A DNA stretch of 64,000 nt. Origin: Lumbricus rubellus. Lineage: Eukaryota > Annelida > Clitellata > Crassiclitellata > Lumbricidae. This document shows positions 34,901 through 50,149 of the stretch, piece after piece; position 1 is the first letter of the stretch, and each line of letters starts with the position of its first letter. The position numbers and the translations under genes are program-made. The notes beneath the pieces were generated by a model. The model saw only the letters and a program-made list of their open reading frames with translations, searched no databases and was not told where the DNA came from. The stretch spans positions 67,824,585-67,888,584 of the forward strand of contig OX243811.1 in NCBI GenBank assembly GCA_945859605.1. Direction: 5' to 3'.

Positions 34901-37418
34901 CACAATGATCACAGCTCAGCTGCACACACATGACAATCGTGCATCAGTAAAATTTAAAGATTAGTAAATCATGGCTATAATTAGCTGTCAGTTATTTTGT
35001 ATAAATGTTATTCTCCATGTTTCTATCCAGATTTCCATATCTCAACTCTTTGGTCAACTGAACTTGAGGCCAAAATCAAGGAAATAAGGATATAGCTATA
35101 GAAAGAATGAGAGGCAAGCAGACAGCAGACAGATGGAGAGACACAGAGACAGATGGAGAGACACAAAGACAAATGGAGAGACACAAAGACAAATGGAGAG
35201 ACACAGAGACAGATGGAGAAACACAAAGACAAATGGAGAGACACAAAGACAGATGGAAAGACACAAAGACAGATGGAGAGACACAAAGACAGATGGAGAG
35301 ACACAAAGACAGATGGAGAGACACAAAGACAGATGGAGAGACACAAAGACAGATGGAAAGACACAAAGACAGATGGAGAGACACAAAGACAGATGGAGAG
35401 ACACAAAGACAGATGGAGAGACACAAAGACAGATGGAGAGACACAGAGACAGATGAAGAGACACAGAGACAGATGGAGAGACACAGAGACAGAGTGAATA
35501 ATGAAGACATCAAGCAAAACCTGAACTGACACAGCGTCAGTTTATCCAACTTGGAGTAGACGCCGGCAAGATCTCGAGATATTCGTCTGCAAGAAATCAA
35601 GAAAAGAAACAGAAACTTATTTATATACAAATTATTTCTTTTACTTATAAATCACAATTTATTGATTATAATGCAGGAAAATAAAACCAATGAAATAAAA
35701 TGTTAATAAGAGATTCAATCAAATTTTCAGACAATGTATTGAACCGTAGTTTGCAAACATCGTTCAAAGTTGAAAGAATTAAAATACTCTCGCGCAATGG
35801 ATCAAATCGTCCACCATGTCCTCTAAGTTTCTCTCATCCATCCTCTTTGGTCTATCCAATAGCTCTACTTGCCACAACAGGTTTCTATTTTCATCTATCT
35901 GAAGACCTTTCGACAATTTCACGATTACTCCTTGCCTCCCTTTCTTCAATCCAAAGATCGCTAGAGCCACTGATCGCTCATCAAATGATTGCTAGATCCA
36001 AAAAGACAAATATATCCAAAGAAAATTATATCCAAAGAAAACTATATCCAAAAAAACTATATCCAAAGAAAACTATATCCAAAGAAACTATATCCCAAAA
36101 AACTATATCCAAAGAAAACCATTTCCAAAGAAAACTATATCCAAAGAAAACTATATCCAAAGAAAACTATATCCAAAGAAAACTAGATCCAAAGATAACT
36201 ATATCCAAAGAAAACTAGATCCAAAGATAACTATATCCAAAGATAACTATTAACTATATCCAAAGAAAACTAGATCCAAAGATAACTATATCCAAAGATA
36301 ACTATTAACTATATCCAAAGAAAACTAGATCCAAAGATAACTATATCCAAAGATAACTATTAACTATATCCAAAGAAAACTAGATCCAAAGATAACTATA
36401 TTCAAAGATAACTATATCCAAAGAAAACTAGATCCAAAGATAACTAACAGCAGTAACAGACTTTTGATCACATGATCACTACATATATAATGAACGACTG
36501 AATGATTGCAAGATCCAATGATCCGTAGATAGAATAATCACCAGATACGTCTAATATCAATGCAAAGGAGATAGAAAACAAAAAATTCAACTAAAGACAG
36601 CTGCAAAGTCATTGCGTGGATAAAAAGAAAAATTCACAAGTTCTGCAGACAAAGAATCACTTGTTACTTACTTTGTTAAGATCGTAAACTCATTTCGTTT
36701 CATTTTCAATGAGTCAGATGACTTTAGCGGCTGACGATCAGTCGCCTGAAATGAAGACCAGATGGCATTCACTACGATGCGTACAACTACACACTCTCAG
36801 AAATCCATGAACTCAAAGAGATGAAACCGAAGACTACAATAGCGACACTACAGTGTATGAAGCAATGAATGAATGAATACAGCTCAGAAAACAAGGACAA
36901 GACTCTGATCAAGGTGATAAAGTCAAACACGCAATTTCTAAAGGAGCAAAAATCAGAGCAAAAATCATTTATTCAGATGTGAATAAGTCAACAGATGGAG
37001 GACGTATGGCAGATGCTTCTAGAAACTGCTCAGCAGAAATGGTGTCTCTTGAGTTCAAAGGATCATTATTCTGAGAGTTGAAAGCATGATCTCTCTCGTC
37101 GTTTCTCCTGTGGGTTGAGAGCGTTTAAGAGCTGATTTCTTGAAAGGGTGCAATATAAGCCGACAGAATGAATGAATATCAGCGGACATTATCTGACTAG
37201 GTGTGATAATCCTGTCCTACCCGACCGGACTGCACAATTGATCGGACAATCGCACTGAATTCATGCGACCTGTCATGGCGACTGACAGAAGATACAGCAG
37301 TCAACCCATGATCCTCTCTGCTCTCATCTTTCACGTTGTTCGGTCGAATGTTGTTCGTTTCACCAACGGTGGCGCCACTGTTGTCTGAGTCGGTTCGACG
37401 TCGTCGTCGTGACGACAT
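28949..37418 (-). CDS. STX5: Syntaxin-5 (Qa-SNARE), complete ten-exon gene, 356 aa
   Basis: Coding exons (- strand): 37418..37221, 36745..36672, 35586..35531, 34707..34595, 33913..33839, 33036..32980, 32053..31960, 30423..30302, 29659..29538, 29108..28949. Phases all agree and the sum is 1071 nt, matching the 355-residue human protein. The protein is the Golgi/ER-Golgi target SNARE. Key stretches are HEFSAIVRSIVQSGR, FTILTKRISRDLAGVYSKLD, AKRKSIFDDKEPEIDQLTFI, IKQDLGQLNKQISQLQ, SKLAVMTSDFRSVLHVRTE, and the SNARE motif from about 264 to 326 (QSRADTMKNIEQTIVELGSI) with zero-layer Gln at 298. The last 22 residues from WLMVKIF form the membrane anchor. The N-terminus is Arg-rich and serine-rich. 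Most introns carry their own tandem repeat. Confidence 0.95.
29163..29185 (-). mobile_element. Short LINE/SINE 3' tail
   Basis: Minus strand: GTAGAGGCGCCATATAAATG, then CTCTGAATGAATG, the shared tail motif, in the last syntaxin-5 intron. Confidence 0.4.
29300..29480 (+). mobile_element. LINE reverse-transcriptase fragment in the last syntaxin-5 intron
   Basis: The + strand reads IVHSKLDYCNALFLNLDSTQ then LKRLQLSQNSLARAVS, the DYCN..L and LQ..QN.ARAV blocks near the C-terminal end of CR1/jockey-type reverse transcriptases. It is only a piece. Confidence 0.75.
29995..30070 (+). repeat. GT/CTTGTG microsatellite
   Basis: TGTGTG runs broken by CTTGTG, in syntaxin-5 intron 8. Confidence 0.9.
30604..31803 (+). 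repeat. 17-bp minisatellite with 51-bp higher-order unit, about 70 copies
   Basis: The 17-bp unit is TATGCACTTAACCAATC or its variant TATGTACTTCACCAATC. For most of the array the order is two of the first then one of the second, a 51-bp super-unit. Near 31240-31370 the first form alone repeats about eight times. It lies in syntaxin-5 intron 7. Its long open frames are a by-product of the 51-bp period and are not genes. Confidence 0.93.
32345..32615 (+). repeat. 51-bp minisatellite, about 5 copies, in syntaxin-5 intron 6
   Basis: The unit runs from CTTTTGGGCATAAAAACTAC to AGTAAACAATTTTCA. The first copy has small differences. Confidence 0.9.
33460..33727. mobile_element. MITE with CATAGGCG ends in syntaxin-5 intron 5
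   Basis: The left end CATAGGCGCAGGGGACAT and the right end, inverted, CATAGGCGTAGGAGACGT match. Poly-G runs follow both ends. Both flanks are ATT microsatellite, so the target duplication cannot be read. The interior has GACTTTTTTTAGTCATCCGG, like the MITE at 44926-45329. Confidence 0.7.
33968..34405 (+). repeat. 30-bp minisatellite, about 15 copies, in syntaxin-5 intron 4
   Basis: The unit is CAAATGCAATTATTATTGAT then GTCGAAACAT. Copies are nearly identical (one T/C change near 34311). Confidence 0.95.
34793..34850 (+). mobile_element. LINE/SINE 3' tail in syntaxin-5 intron 3
   Basis: GCCTCTGAGTAGCCCCTTGA then AGAGGTGCTATATAAATG and AATGAA: the same stem-loop tail as the LINE at 42738-43065. 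Confidence 0.55.
35118..35492 (+). repeat. 20-bp minisatellite, about 19 copies, in syntaxin-5 intron 3
   Basis: The unit is AGATGGAGAGACACAAAGAC, with AAATGG, GAAAG and CAGAG variants. All six frames stay open over long distances, so the predicted proteins here are spurious. Confidence 0.95.
36000..36446 (+). repeat. Irregular AACTATATCCAAAGAA tandem array in syntaxin-5 intron 2
   Basis: Units of 14-18 bp (ATATCCAAAGAAAACT, AGATCCAAAGATAACT). From about 36196 they form a larger repeat with TATTAACTATATCC joints. Confidence 0.9.
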
Positions 37419-37773
37419 CGTCGCATCTCATTACCAACTATCATCATCAAACACAAGATTTGAATTTCGTGCTATCAACGTTTCAACATGAAAATAAATA
37501 CTCATAATCAATATCAATATCAATCAAAGCTTTTGACGTCTACCTGACTCCTTGATATTGGAGAAAATGCTCCCCTAAGTTACATAGGCCTATTACTGGT
37601 ACTGAATGCCAGAAAACGCTCTTCCTACCAAGAGTTCAAATCTCGACAACTACTATGCGGATTAATCGACCACAATTGTTCAAAAATCTGCCAGTGGTTG
37701 CACTTTGCCAGTCCCAAGTATGGACAAAGAGGAGGGCAACACTAATAATTTTTCATAAGCGAAAACGTCCAGC

Positions 37774-38080
37774 GGTAAACATGCACACTGGCTGCCCGTA
37801 CTCCAAACAATATGGCCGCCAACGAATGCAATAAAATTAGAGCGCGACCTATCGATGACATTGCAACATGCATCCCAACATGCAAAGCGTGAGGGCCGGT
37901 TAGGGCTCAGGTTAGGCGTCGTGAGGGTCGGTTAGGGTTAGTTTTAGGGTTAGTGCAGTCATTCTGCTGAAATTGAAGCTGAATTGATGAACAATGTCGT
38001 CGATGGTCGCGCTCTAATTTTATTGCATTCGTTAACGGCCATATTGTTTGGAGTACGGGCAGCCAGTCTGCATGTTTACC
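37774..38080. mobile_element. 307-bp hAT-like MITE upstream of syntaxin-5
   Basis: Inverted ends start GGTAAACATGCACACTGGCT (one mismatch at the other end) and match for about 85 bp. They are flanked by the 8-bp duplication CGTCCAGC (37766-37773, 38081-38088), the hAT hallmark. The middle has GGTTAGGG-type repeats. It lies about 360 bases upstream of the syntaxin-5 start codon, in the likely promoter. Confidence 0.88.
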
Positions 38081-38770
38081 CGTCCAGCTTATATTATAGC
38101 AACAACCATTTTATCAGTTCAGTTTAATAACACGTACTGCTTTATCCAGCTCCAATTTCATAAAGAATCTTTTCATCGATCCCACTTCTATTTCAGTACA
38201 AATATTTTCATCAATCCGACATCTATTTTGTGAGAATTTCTCAACAATCACCTTTGGTCTGGAGTATCATCATGCGAGCAACCCGGAAAAGCCGAGTCAT
38301 ACAGACATCTTTAAGGGCTAGCAAAGAGCGCCTTCTTGATACAACATTACTGGCATAGAAGGCTAGATAAGTTTCTACAAACAGACTTAAGAGCAATAGC
38401 GTCATTCCTTGAACTTCTAAAACATAATTTCCCTAAGAATTACATCAAGAGAACCTTCAGTATGGTTGAGCTAAACAGTCTAACAGGACGAACAACGATC
38501 CGTACGTTTTTAAAAGTTATTTAACACGATTTCGTGTTGCTTTACTGCTCTTCGATAGTTGACTTCCGTTGTAAACAAAACATCGGGTGCGTTTTCAGTC
38601 GTATTGTGCGTTTCTGTGATATTTTGCGTCGAATTTCTTATTCTGGCAACTAAAATTTTCACGATTCTTTACTTTTCAATTTGAATAGAAAATTTGACTT
38701 CTGGTATAAAATCGATGTGAAAATGAATTATGGTCTATTGAATAACGTGGTGATTTAGTTAAGTTAAGTA

Positions 38771-39849
38771 GGAGAGAGTTGCCTTGAATGGACCGTTGCC
38801 TTAATTGGACCGCAGCCATTTAACACGTACCCTAGATGCATATTTTGCCTCGTTTTCAAAATATATGTTGTAATCGTGCGCGATCGAATATCGATCATAT
38901 CGGTGCAATCAGTTTTACGGAATTCTAAACATTTATTTAGTTGGGGTAAAAACTCTATTTCACGTAGTTTTGATCTAATTTTTGACCTACCTGACAACGA
39001 GTGTACACAATTTAGGCAAGGTTTAAAAATTGCAGTCACGTTTGTTTTAATTATAGCTAGGTTTCATGTTTAAGCAACAATACTCGATTTTGCGCTAAGA
39101 CTGACACCTGTTAAACTATAACGGTGTGAGTAGAAGTAGTCCGTGTTGCCTGAAATGGACCACATAAAGTCTCCTTAATTGGGCCGATAATTTGAGTGTG
39201 GTCCATTTAAGGACACCAGTACTTGCAATGTTATTGGGTGTGGCCAACTTTACACTGCTACATGAGGTGTGTTCCTTTGTGCGAACTGCGCGCAATTCTT
39301 CTCAAATAGATTCAACTGAGTACTAAATGTAAGACTTCACAATCATTTATTCCACTGTTGTCTATATTTAGACTTGCACTGGTCATTGTGACAAAGTAGA
39401 CTACTCTAATTAGTCTGCAGGCAGAGGTTATGCCACTCATGTATTTAATTGATTTCAGCTAGGCCTACTCCAATTGTGTATGATGCTTTTAACTGTATGG
39501 CTAGACACTAAGTGTTTTAAAAGCGATTCCCTTGCTTTTTGGGTAAGATTACCTTTAAAAACGACTTTAAATGAATGTGTTCCATTCAGGGAAACTGGTC
39601 CAATCAAGGATACCATGCGGACGATGCGGTCCATTCAAGGAAAGAGGTTGCCTTGATTGGACTTTTTAGAGCTGTTGCTTTGTTTAGTTATTTCTCATAA
39701 ATCCACGAATATTTTCAGTACTTTGCTTATTAATTACATAGATGAATAATCAACCAAGCATATGGCACACTTTCCTTTTAGAAATTCAGTAGCATTTATG
39801 CAGCACACATAAGTTTTCCTTAAGTGGTCCATTCATAGCAACTCTCCCC
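38771..39849. mobile_element. 1.08-kb TA-flanked inverted-repeat element, TGGACC-motif rich
   Basis: Ends GGAGAGAGTTGCCTTGAATG and, inverted, GGGGAGAGTTGCTATGAATG, then GACC, with TA on both sides. About ten copies of a CCTTNAATGGACC-like motif in both orientations lie at the ends and in the interior. No coding frame. Superfamily not assigned. Confidence 0.75.
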
Positions 39850-40639
39850 TATGACTCAGCAAGCAGGCAACTATAAATAGGCCTACACAGGCCTACTCTA
39901 CACTGGCTGATTTCCTTGCAATAGCCTACGGCCTAGTGCCTACCCATCGAGCATGATCAGTGACAATCCGACACAATAATTATGAGCACCATTAAGTCGA
40001 CACACGATTATTTTCCATGCTTTCCTAGGAGGGAAACATGGCACACGTTCGATCGACATCGTTCAAAACAACCCATATAGCAATCGGTCAGTAGGCCTAT
40101 CCTGGCTAACTCTACACCGAGAAACGCTCAATCAAACAAGCAATCTATCAATCAATAATTAAGTAGGCCTACTCAGCCCATTTATGAGGCCACTGGCCAG
40201 TCATTGAAAGTAGGTTATAGCTACTGTAGGCTACGTACACAGACTGTGGGCTGAACTTAGTCAATTAGCCTAGGGCTTACATTTAAATTGATATGCTCAG
40301 TTTGCGAGAAACTCCGTCCATGAAAAGCATCACCACCATCTAGTTGAGTCCGTTTGATAAGTTTCACTTTACGTAGCCTATAGCCTAGGCCTATAGCTGT
40401 AGGCTAGCCTATAAATTTGCAACTGCGATCTAATTGGAAAAAGGAATAGAAAAGTTGAAAATAGTAGCCTAACTGTTAGCCAAAGTTGTATTGCGTTGTG
40501 TACTTCAACTAGGCCTACAATCGTTTCGTTTCGGTAGGTGGAGCAGCAAAAAGAAGATAATAAAACATTAGTGCCTATAATAATTAATATCAATATATCC
40601 ATCTCATGTCAGTAGGTGGGGCTCATTGGATCATATAAG

Positions 40640-40647
<8 letters not shown>

Positions 40648-40678
<31 letters not shown>
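40648..40678 (+). repeat. TA microsatellite
   Basis: Uninterrupted AT/TA run of about 30 bases. Confidence 0.9.
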
Positions 40679-40682
<4 letters not shown>

Positions 40683-41102
40683 ACTCCTTTTTATTTCGCA
40701 TTTATTATGATCTTCACAAGTTCACACTAACAACAACAAAAAAAACAATAAAGATCCTTAATAACAACATAATTAGGCCTATTTTTTTTACAAATCTACT
40801 GTAATTCTATAGGTCCAAAATCATTCATGTGGTTTCAGAAAGCATTAGGGGCTTATAGATAGGGCCTAATTATATAGGTAGGAATAAGTAAATATTATCA
40901 AGTAAATAGCCTATTGTATCCATTTAAAGAAACGCATTCTGGGTAGTAGGTCTATACGTTGTAGCACCACCAAATAGGCCTATAGGGCCTACACTGAATG
41001 CATGTGTAGCAGCTCATAAATAGGCCTATATGTGTATGGCATATAGGCCTATTATATATTCTTTAGGCTTATAGTATACATGACGAAACTCTAGGTCCAC
41101 AG

Positions 41103-41242
41103 ATGGATGAATGGAAAGGCGAGAAGTCGAGAACAGCCACCGAAAGTAGAGGTTCCCTTTTGTCTTCGACAGCATCTTCTATCCGACCAGGTCCAGATCA
41201 CCGCGGTTTGGGGGTCAGTTGTTGTACAGGCAGACGCCGAGG
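41103..41242 (+). other. CpG-rich open stretch ending in a good splice donor, unidentified
   Basis: A + strand frame reads KVEVPFCLRQHLLSDQVQIT, then AVWGSVVVQADAE, and ends exactly at GAG|GTAAGACG. CpG density is high for the region. It could be a 5' exon of an unseen gene, but no continuation is recognised and the frame is short. Confidence 0.22.
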
Positions 41243-41264
41243 TAAGACGCGTGTTTATGGTAGG

Positions 41265-41651
41265 CAGGGGCGGATCCAGAGGGGGAAATCCGGCCACAGC
41301 CCACATTGAGAAACACCCATAGGGCCTACAACGTGGCCTCTCGCAATTAGCCTAAGTTTCAACAAGCTTTCAACAGTAGGTTTCATGCATGGTAGTAGCC
41401 TATACAATATTTTCCCGACAATTCAGCTAAATGACTAAAAACAAGAGGTCATTAGTTTTTTGGCAGGGAAGATGATATAGGCCTACATTAAACAATTTCA
41501 AGGCAAGTTAGGGAAATTGGTAGGTAGGTAGGCCTATACATTTCAAGGCAAGTTCGACCAAATGACTAAAAGGTCATCAGTTTTTCGGGCGAAAGATAAA
41601 AAATTCCCAAAATTTTGCCCCCTCCCTTCAAGAATTTTTTATCCGCCCCTG
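41265..41651. mobile_element. 387-bp hAT-like MITE, CAGGGGCGGATCC ends
   Basis: Starts CAGGGGCGGATCCAGAGG and ends ATCCGCCCCTG, with the 8-bp duplication ATGGTAGG at 41257-41264 and 41652-41659. No coding frame. Confidence 0.85.
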
Positions 41652-41820
41652 ATGGTAGGCCGTAACTTTAGACGTATTCGGCATTGGATGCGTTTGAGTT
41701 CCGTTTTTTAAATTCACTTGATAGGATGTGACATCATTCGCGAGAATTCTACAGATTATAAACAAAAGAAACAATAGTCACTTTAAGAATAGTAATTAAC
41801 TAACGTAGAGCAACTGACAA

Positions 41821-41826
41821 TTTATT
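41821..41826 (-). other. AATAAA poly(A) signal of the EF-hand gene
   Basis: Minus-strand AATAAA about 160 bases after the stop at 41988. Confidence 0.5.
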
Positions 41827-41987
41827 TAGCGCCTATTCTTATCAACGGTTTGAATTAATTAAAGCGACGACGACGGAGTGACGTTGGTTAATTTCAAATG
41901 TAACGTAGGCCTATTATAGCATTTATAATTATAATATAAGCCTATAATTATGGCCTACTATATCGATCGATTCTAGAAAGACGATCT

Positions 41988-45931
<3,944 letters not shown>

Positions 45932-46519
45932 TTTATTCACAGAATCCATTCGTTGATATAATAATTAACTCTGTGCTGAAATAATAATCACGGATTAATA
46001 ATCCCGAATCTCAATAATAGAAGATCGTTTTCACACCGAATTAACTTCTATGTTCAGTGCGGGACTAATACCTGTCAGCCAATCAGAGATCGTCTTTTTT
46101 CTGGTGCGTCACAGGTTATGTGCGTGGTCGTATATCCGGGTATTTAGCAGTTCTCTTAATAATATTAAATTAATCCTTTTTCGCTGCAACAGTGGTCAAA
46201 AAAACAAACGGGACATGGCCAACAAATCCTGAAAAGTCCTGGATGTGGTCGCGTACATAATCTTGGATTCTAGGTCAATGAATATCTCGTCGGTAATTTA
46301 AGTCACAGGCTGTCAGGTTCGATCAGTTCATAGGCCGATAATGTAAACGAAAAATGCTTCTGAATCCTAGCATGCTGCGTTCTGCCAGCCTGAAGTTTTG
46401 ATTAAACGAAATTTAATTGATTGATTGATTGAATGTGAGCGCAATAATCCTGTTTATTGTTATAATGCGTTGGATGGAAGCAGCAACTGACAGCAAGAAG
46501 CAGGTCTAGGCCTGGCCTA
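45932..46519. other. Upstream flank of the EF-hand gene
   Basis: No gene recognised. It probably holds the EF-hand promoter, but I see no motif I would call. Confidence 0.4.
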
Positions 46520-47689
46520 GGGGAAAGTGGTCTAAAACGGGCCCCTTAAGGGAAAACTAAAATTTCTCAAAGCTTCGTGAGGCTAAAATGACTGAAATAT
46601 AACAAATGTATAGGATATTTATTATTATAATAAATGGCTATTATATATATTTGAGTAACCAGAAGTAGCTAGTGAAATTTTAGCTTTAAAAAAAATAGGC
46701 AATGGGCCCATCTCACCCTATAGGTGTAGGTAAAATGGGCCCCCAGGTACGGGTAAAATGGGCCCTGGATGAATTCTGGCTAACCACACTCTGTTAATAG
46801 TCCAACGTTCTCGATTTTGTGTTTTTTCTACGAGTCCGTAATTATCTGCTTTGGGCTCTGACCTTGTGGCTCATCAAAATCTTCTCTACTCAGCCAGAGG
46901 GGCTCCTAGCCCCAAGTGCTAGTTTTTGTGATAAAAAGTGCTGGGGCTATTCGATTGCGGGGCTCTCCAACTTCGAATTAACTAATAGATAGCTCTGAAT
47001 CCTTCCAGATGAATTAGACTGATCCAGGTGGTGCTGCATCTAGCAATTCAGGCTTCCAATTTCTTAGCTCCAGCTTCTACTTTCAAGTGTAGATTTGCTG
47101 CAGTGTGGTTCTTGGTTAAAAACCCACTTTGCACGTCTTCTTCAAGCTCATTTCTTCAATTTTATAACTCTCCGTACTGTCGGTTGGTCATTCTTCTATA
47201 AGCTTACAATGTCTCATATATATACCCGTCAACGAAACAGATTTACTGCTCTAATGATTTATGATATTTAACACACATTTCTATATGTGTCTAAAACGGG
47301 CCCCCAGGGCCCGTTTTAGACAGCACCATAGGTCATTGCAACAGACTAGCATTTTTAAGTGAAATGATAGAATATACTAAATTAATGATGACAGACTTAT
47401 TGTCGAGTAAATACTGCTTCAAATGATATCTTATGTCCACGAAAAATGTTTAATGCAAAACGCATACACAAATATTTAACGCCAACTGAAATCGTAAGAA
47501 AATAGCGAAATTTAAACTTTTGGCTGTTTCCGTCGATAGTTCGAAATTTATTTCTGTCTCAACGCTGATGAATATTCAACAGGACAGTCTGAAGACGTGT
47601 GTAACAGAAAACGCGGTCCAACACGCTAGATTAGCCCACTAAAGAGGGGGCCCATTTCACCCGCGGGGCCCGTTTTAGACCAAGTTCCC
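46520..47689. mobile_element. 1.17-kb TA-flanked inverted-repeat element, GGGCCC-motif rich
   Basis: Ends GGGGAAAGTGGTCTAAAACG and, inverted, GGGAACTTGGTCTAAAACGG, both followed by GGGCCCC. TA lies on both sides (46518-46519, 47690-47691). Inside are AAAATGGGCCC repeats near 46690-46770, a back-to-back inverted pair at about 47289-47321, and a GGGGCCCATTTCACCC near the right end. No coding frame. Its plan matches the element at 38771-39849. Confidence 0.72.
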
Positions 47690-48737
47690 TACTATAAATA
47701 GTCGTTGACCTGTAAAGTGGACCTAATCTCTTAACAGTAACACTAGACATAAGATAATAAAAGTAATACGTCGTCGCTTACCGTATTATTTCAATGCTTA
47801 GACACGCTTTATTGATTATTGTTTTGTTTGAACAGTCTTTTCTCCGTTGTCTGCTAAAGGACCGACGTAAAGCTTTTGTCCTGTTAAGCCTACGTACGTA
47901 GGGCCTACACCAGCGTCAACAAAGTATACGAAGCGAGTGACAGGTTCATCGGGTTTTTGCAGTTTGAACGCCGTGCTTTATCGTGTTGGAACAACACAAC
48001 AGGAGAAGGGATGTAGGCTATATTGTATACGGTCCGTATATTATGCCCAGCAATTTTTTTTCGAGTGTCTCTGTTGTCATATTAAGCCCTCGTCAAATCT
48101 GGAAAAGCCATTTGGACAAAAAACTTTCTCTCAAAGAATCTTAAAGTCTATCAGTTTCAATTAATGCTTTCTTTAATGCCATAACTACGTATAGGCCTAC
48201 GATTCTACGGTACAGGACTAGACCCTATTTCTACCGCAAAAAACAAAACATTTTGCTTATTTATCGGTGTGCAATAGGCCCTATAGGGTCTATAACTATT
48301 TGCATTTCAATGTTGGCAAACTAGGCCTCGGGCCCTCGGCGTGTCGCTGTGAATTAGAATTGAAGGACGATTGTATTTTGAACATTGAAAGACGATAGGT
48401 CTATTTCAATGGTCACCAAAGCACTAGTAGACCTATTGACCTACGCAAGATATGACCTCATACATGTAATAGCTTAGCCGGAATCATAATCTCAGAATAG
48501 TTAGGCCTATATGCTATAATATATAGGCCTATGTTTGGTTAAGGTTCGCGAGCGTCGAGACCCGGTGTCGTCCATTCTCTGGAGTAAGGTCTTCGTCCTT
48601 AGGTCTATTTTATGTGACATGTCCGACTATAATAGGCCTACAATAGCTATACGTCTGTATTATTATTATAAGTCTATCCGGATTCCGGCGAACCCAAAGT
48701 TAGGCCTTCCCTTTGCTGCTGCCGCTGCCCTCTAGGG

Positions 48738-49415
48738 CAGTGATTCCCAACCTTTCTTGGCTTGCGGCACACTAAGAAGGAATGAAAAATTATGTGGCAC
48801 ACTTAATTACATTTATCAATTTTTTAATCTATTTGTCCCTATTATTTAATAATATTCTAATTTTAATGTTCATCTTATCTAAATAGCCTAATAGTCTTGT
48901 AAGTCTAGTCAGTCAGCAGATCAAATTGGAATGAGGCTCCAGAGACGACAATATCATACTCACAAAAAATCAGCTTTTTTGGTCGAGGAATTTTTTTAGT
49001 CTTCACCCCAAACAAGTTTTTAGCCCCTCAAAAAACGGAAACCAAACTCCGCAACTCCGCCCATGCTACCCAGTCAAAACTGTCGATTGCAAGCGAAGGA
49101 AAGTAGGCCTAATAAAGATGTAGTGCTGGTTGTAGGTCTATCAATGTGTTTAGTATTTTAGGTGCAACTTTCTTTTTAAACTGAGATTCAATGACTGTGG
49201 AAAAACAATCAAGATTTCTCTTCGGGATCTTAACCTGCCACAGTGTGAGAGATTAAGACCAACTGACCTAAGTTTTGATGTTGCAGTGATGATGTTTTCG
49301 GATGTTTTGCTTTGTATCATTATTAATTAATAACATTTTAGAATTTCCCCGCGGCACACCTGCAAAGTTCTCACGGCACACTAGTGTGCCGCGGCACACA
49401 GGTTGGGAATCACTG
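48738..49415. mobile_element. 678-bp non-autonomous hAT (Charlie-like ends)
   Basis: Starts CAGTGATTCCCAACCTTTCT and ends GGTTGGGAATCACTG, with the 8-bp duplication CTCTAGGG at 48730-48737 and 49416-49423. Subterminal GCGGCACAC repeats occur at both ends. No transposase. Confidence 0.9.
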
Positions 49416-50149
49416 CTCTAGGGAGTTGAAGGCAATTATTCGAAAACACTGTTCTTCGGGTCGGTGTAGGCTAGTTACTGTAGCCTAACATGCATTCAGT
49501 GAAGGACTCTGCCATTCAATTACCACCTCCACCATTACGCGATAATAGTAGGCCTAGGCCTAACTTCCTAGGCCTAATAAATTCTAGAGCAACTAGGCCT
49601 ATATATATATGAAGTAGTTAAGTCGCTAATAAAAATTTAAAAAAAATAATAGGCCTACCAATATTAATAATAAAGTCGAAAACAATAGGCTAATATAAAA
49701 TGATAATCTATATATATAAAAATCTAACCGCGTTTGGCACCTGATGAAAGATCTCCGAACTTTCTTCATTGATTGCTTTCGAAACTTCACCAAAACGTTT
49801 AGTTCCAACACGGCCGGGTTTGCAGAATGCTTTTTGGCAAAAAGCGCAATCTTTTAAGCTAAAAAAGCAACTTTGCAAATTCCGCCGTTTTCAACACATA
49901 GCCTACGCCCGTCAATAAGCCTTGCATACCAATTCGGGCATGTTTGTTCCGTAAATTTCTTTAGCGCATTTCATTACGGCCTTCGCATTTCATTACGGCC
50001 TTCTTGCTCAAGCGTTTTATGGCGTGATCCGCGTCGCCATCGCGGAGGGGAGGGGGAGGGGGAGGGGGAGGGGAAAGTCTTTTTTGCCACAGCAACGCGT
50101 GGCTGGGTACAGCTAGTAGGCCTAATAATAATAATAATGAAGTAAATAA

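Noticed and set aside
35023..35630. Several overlapping frames rich in SICLCVSPSV or RQMERHKD
   Set aside because: All six frames are open across a 20-bp minisatellite in an intron.
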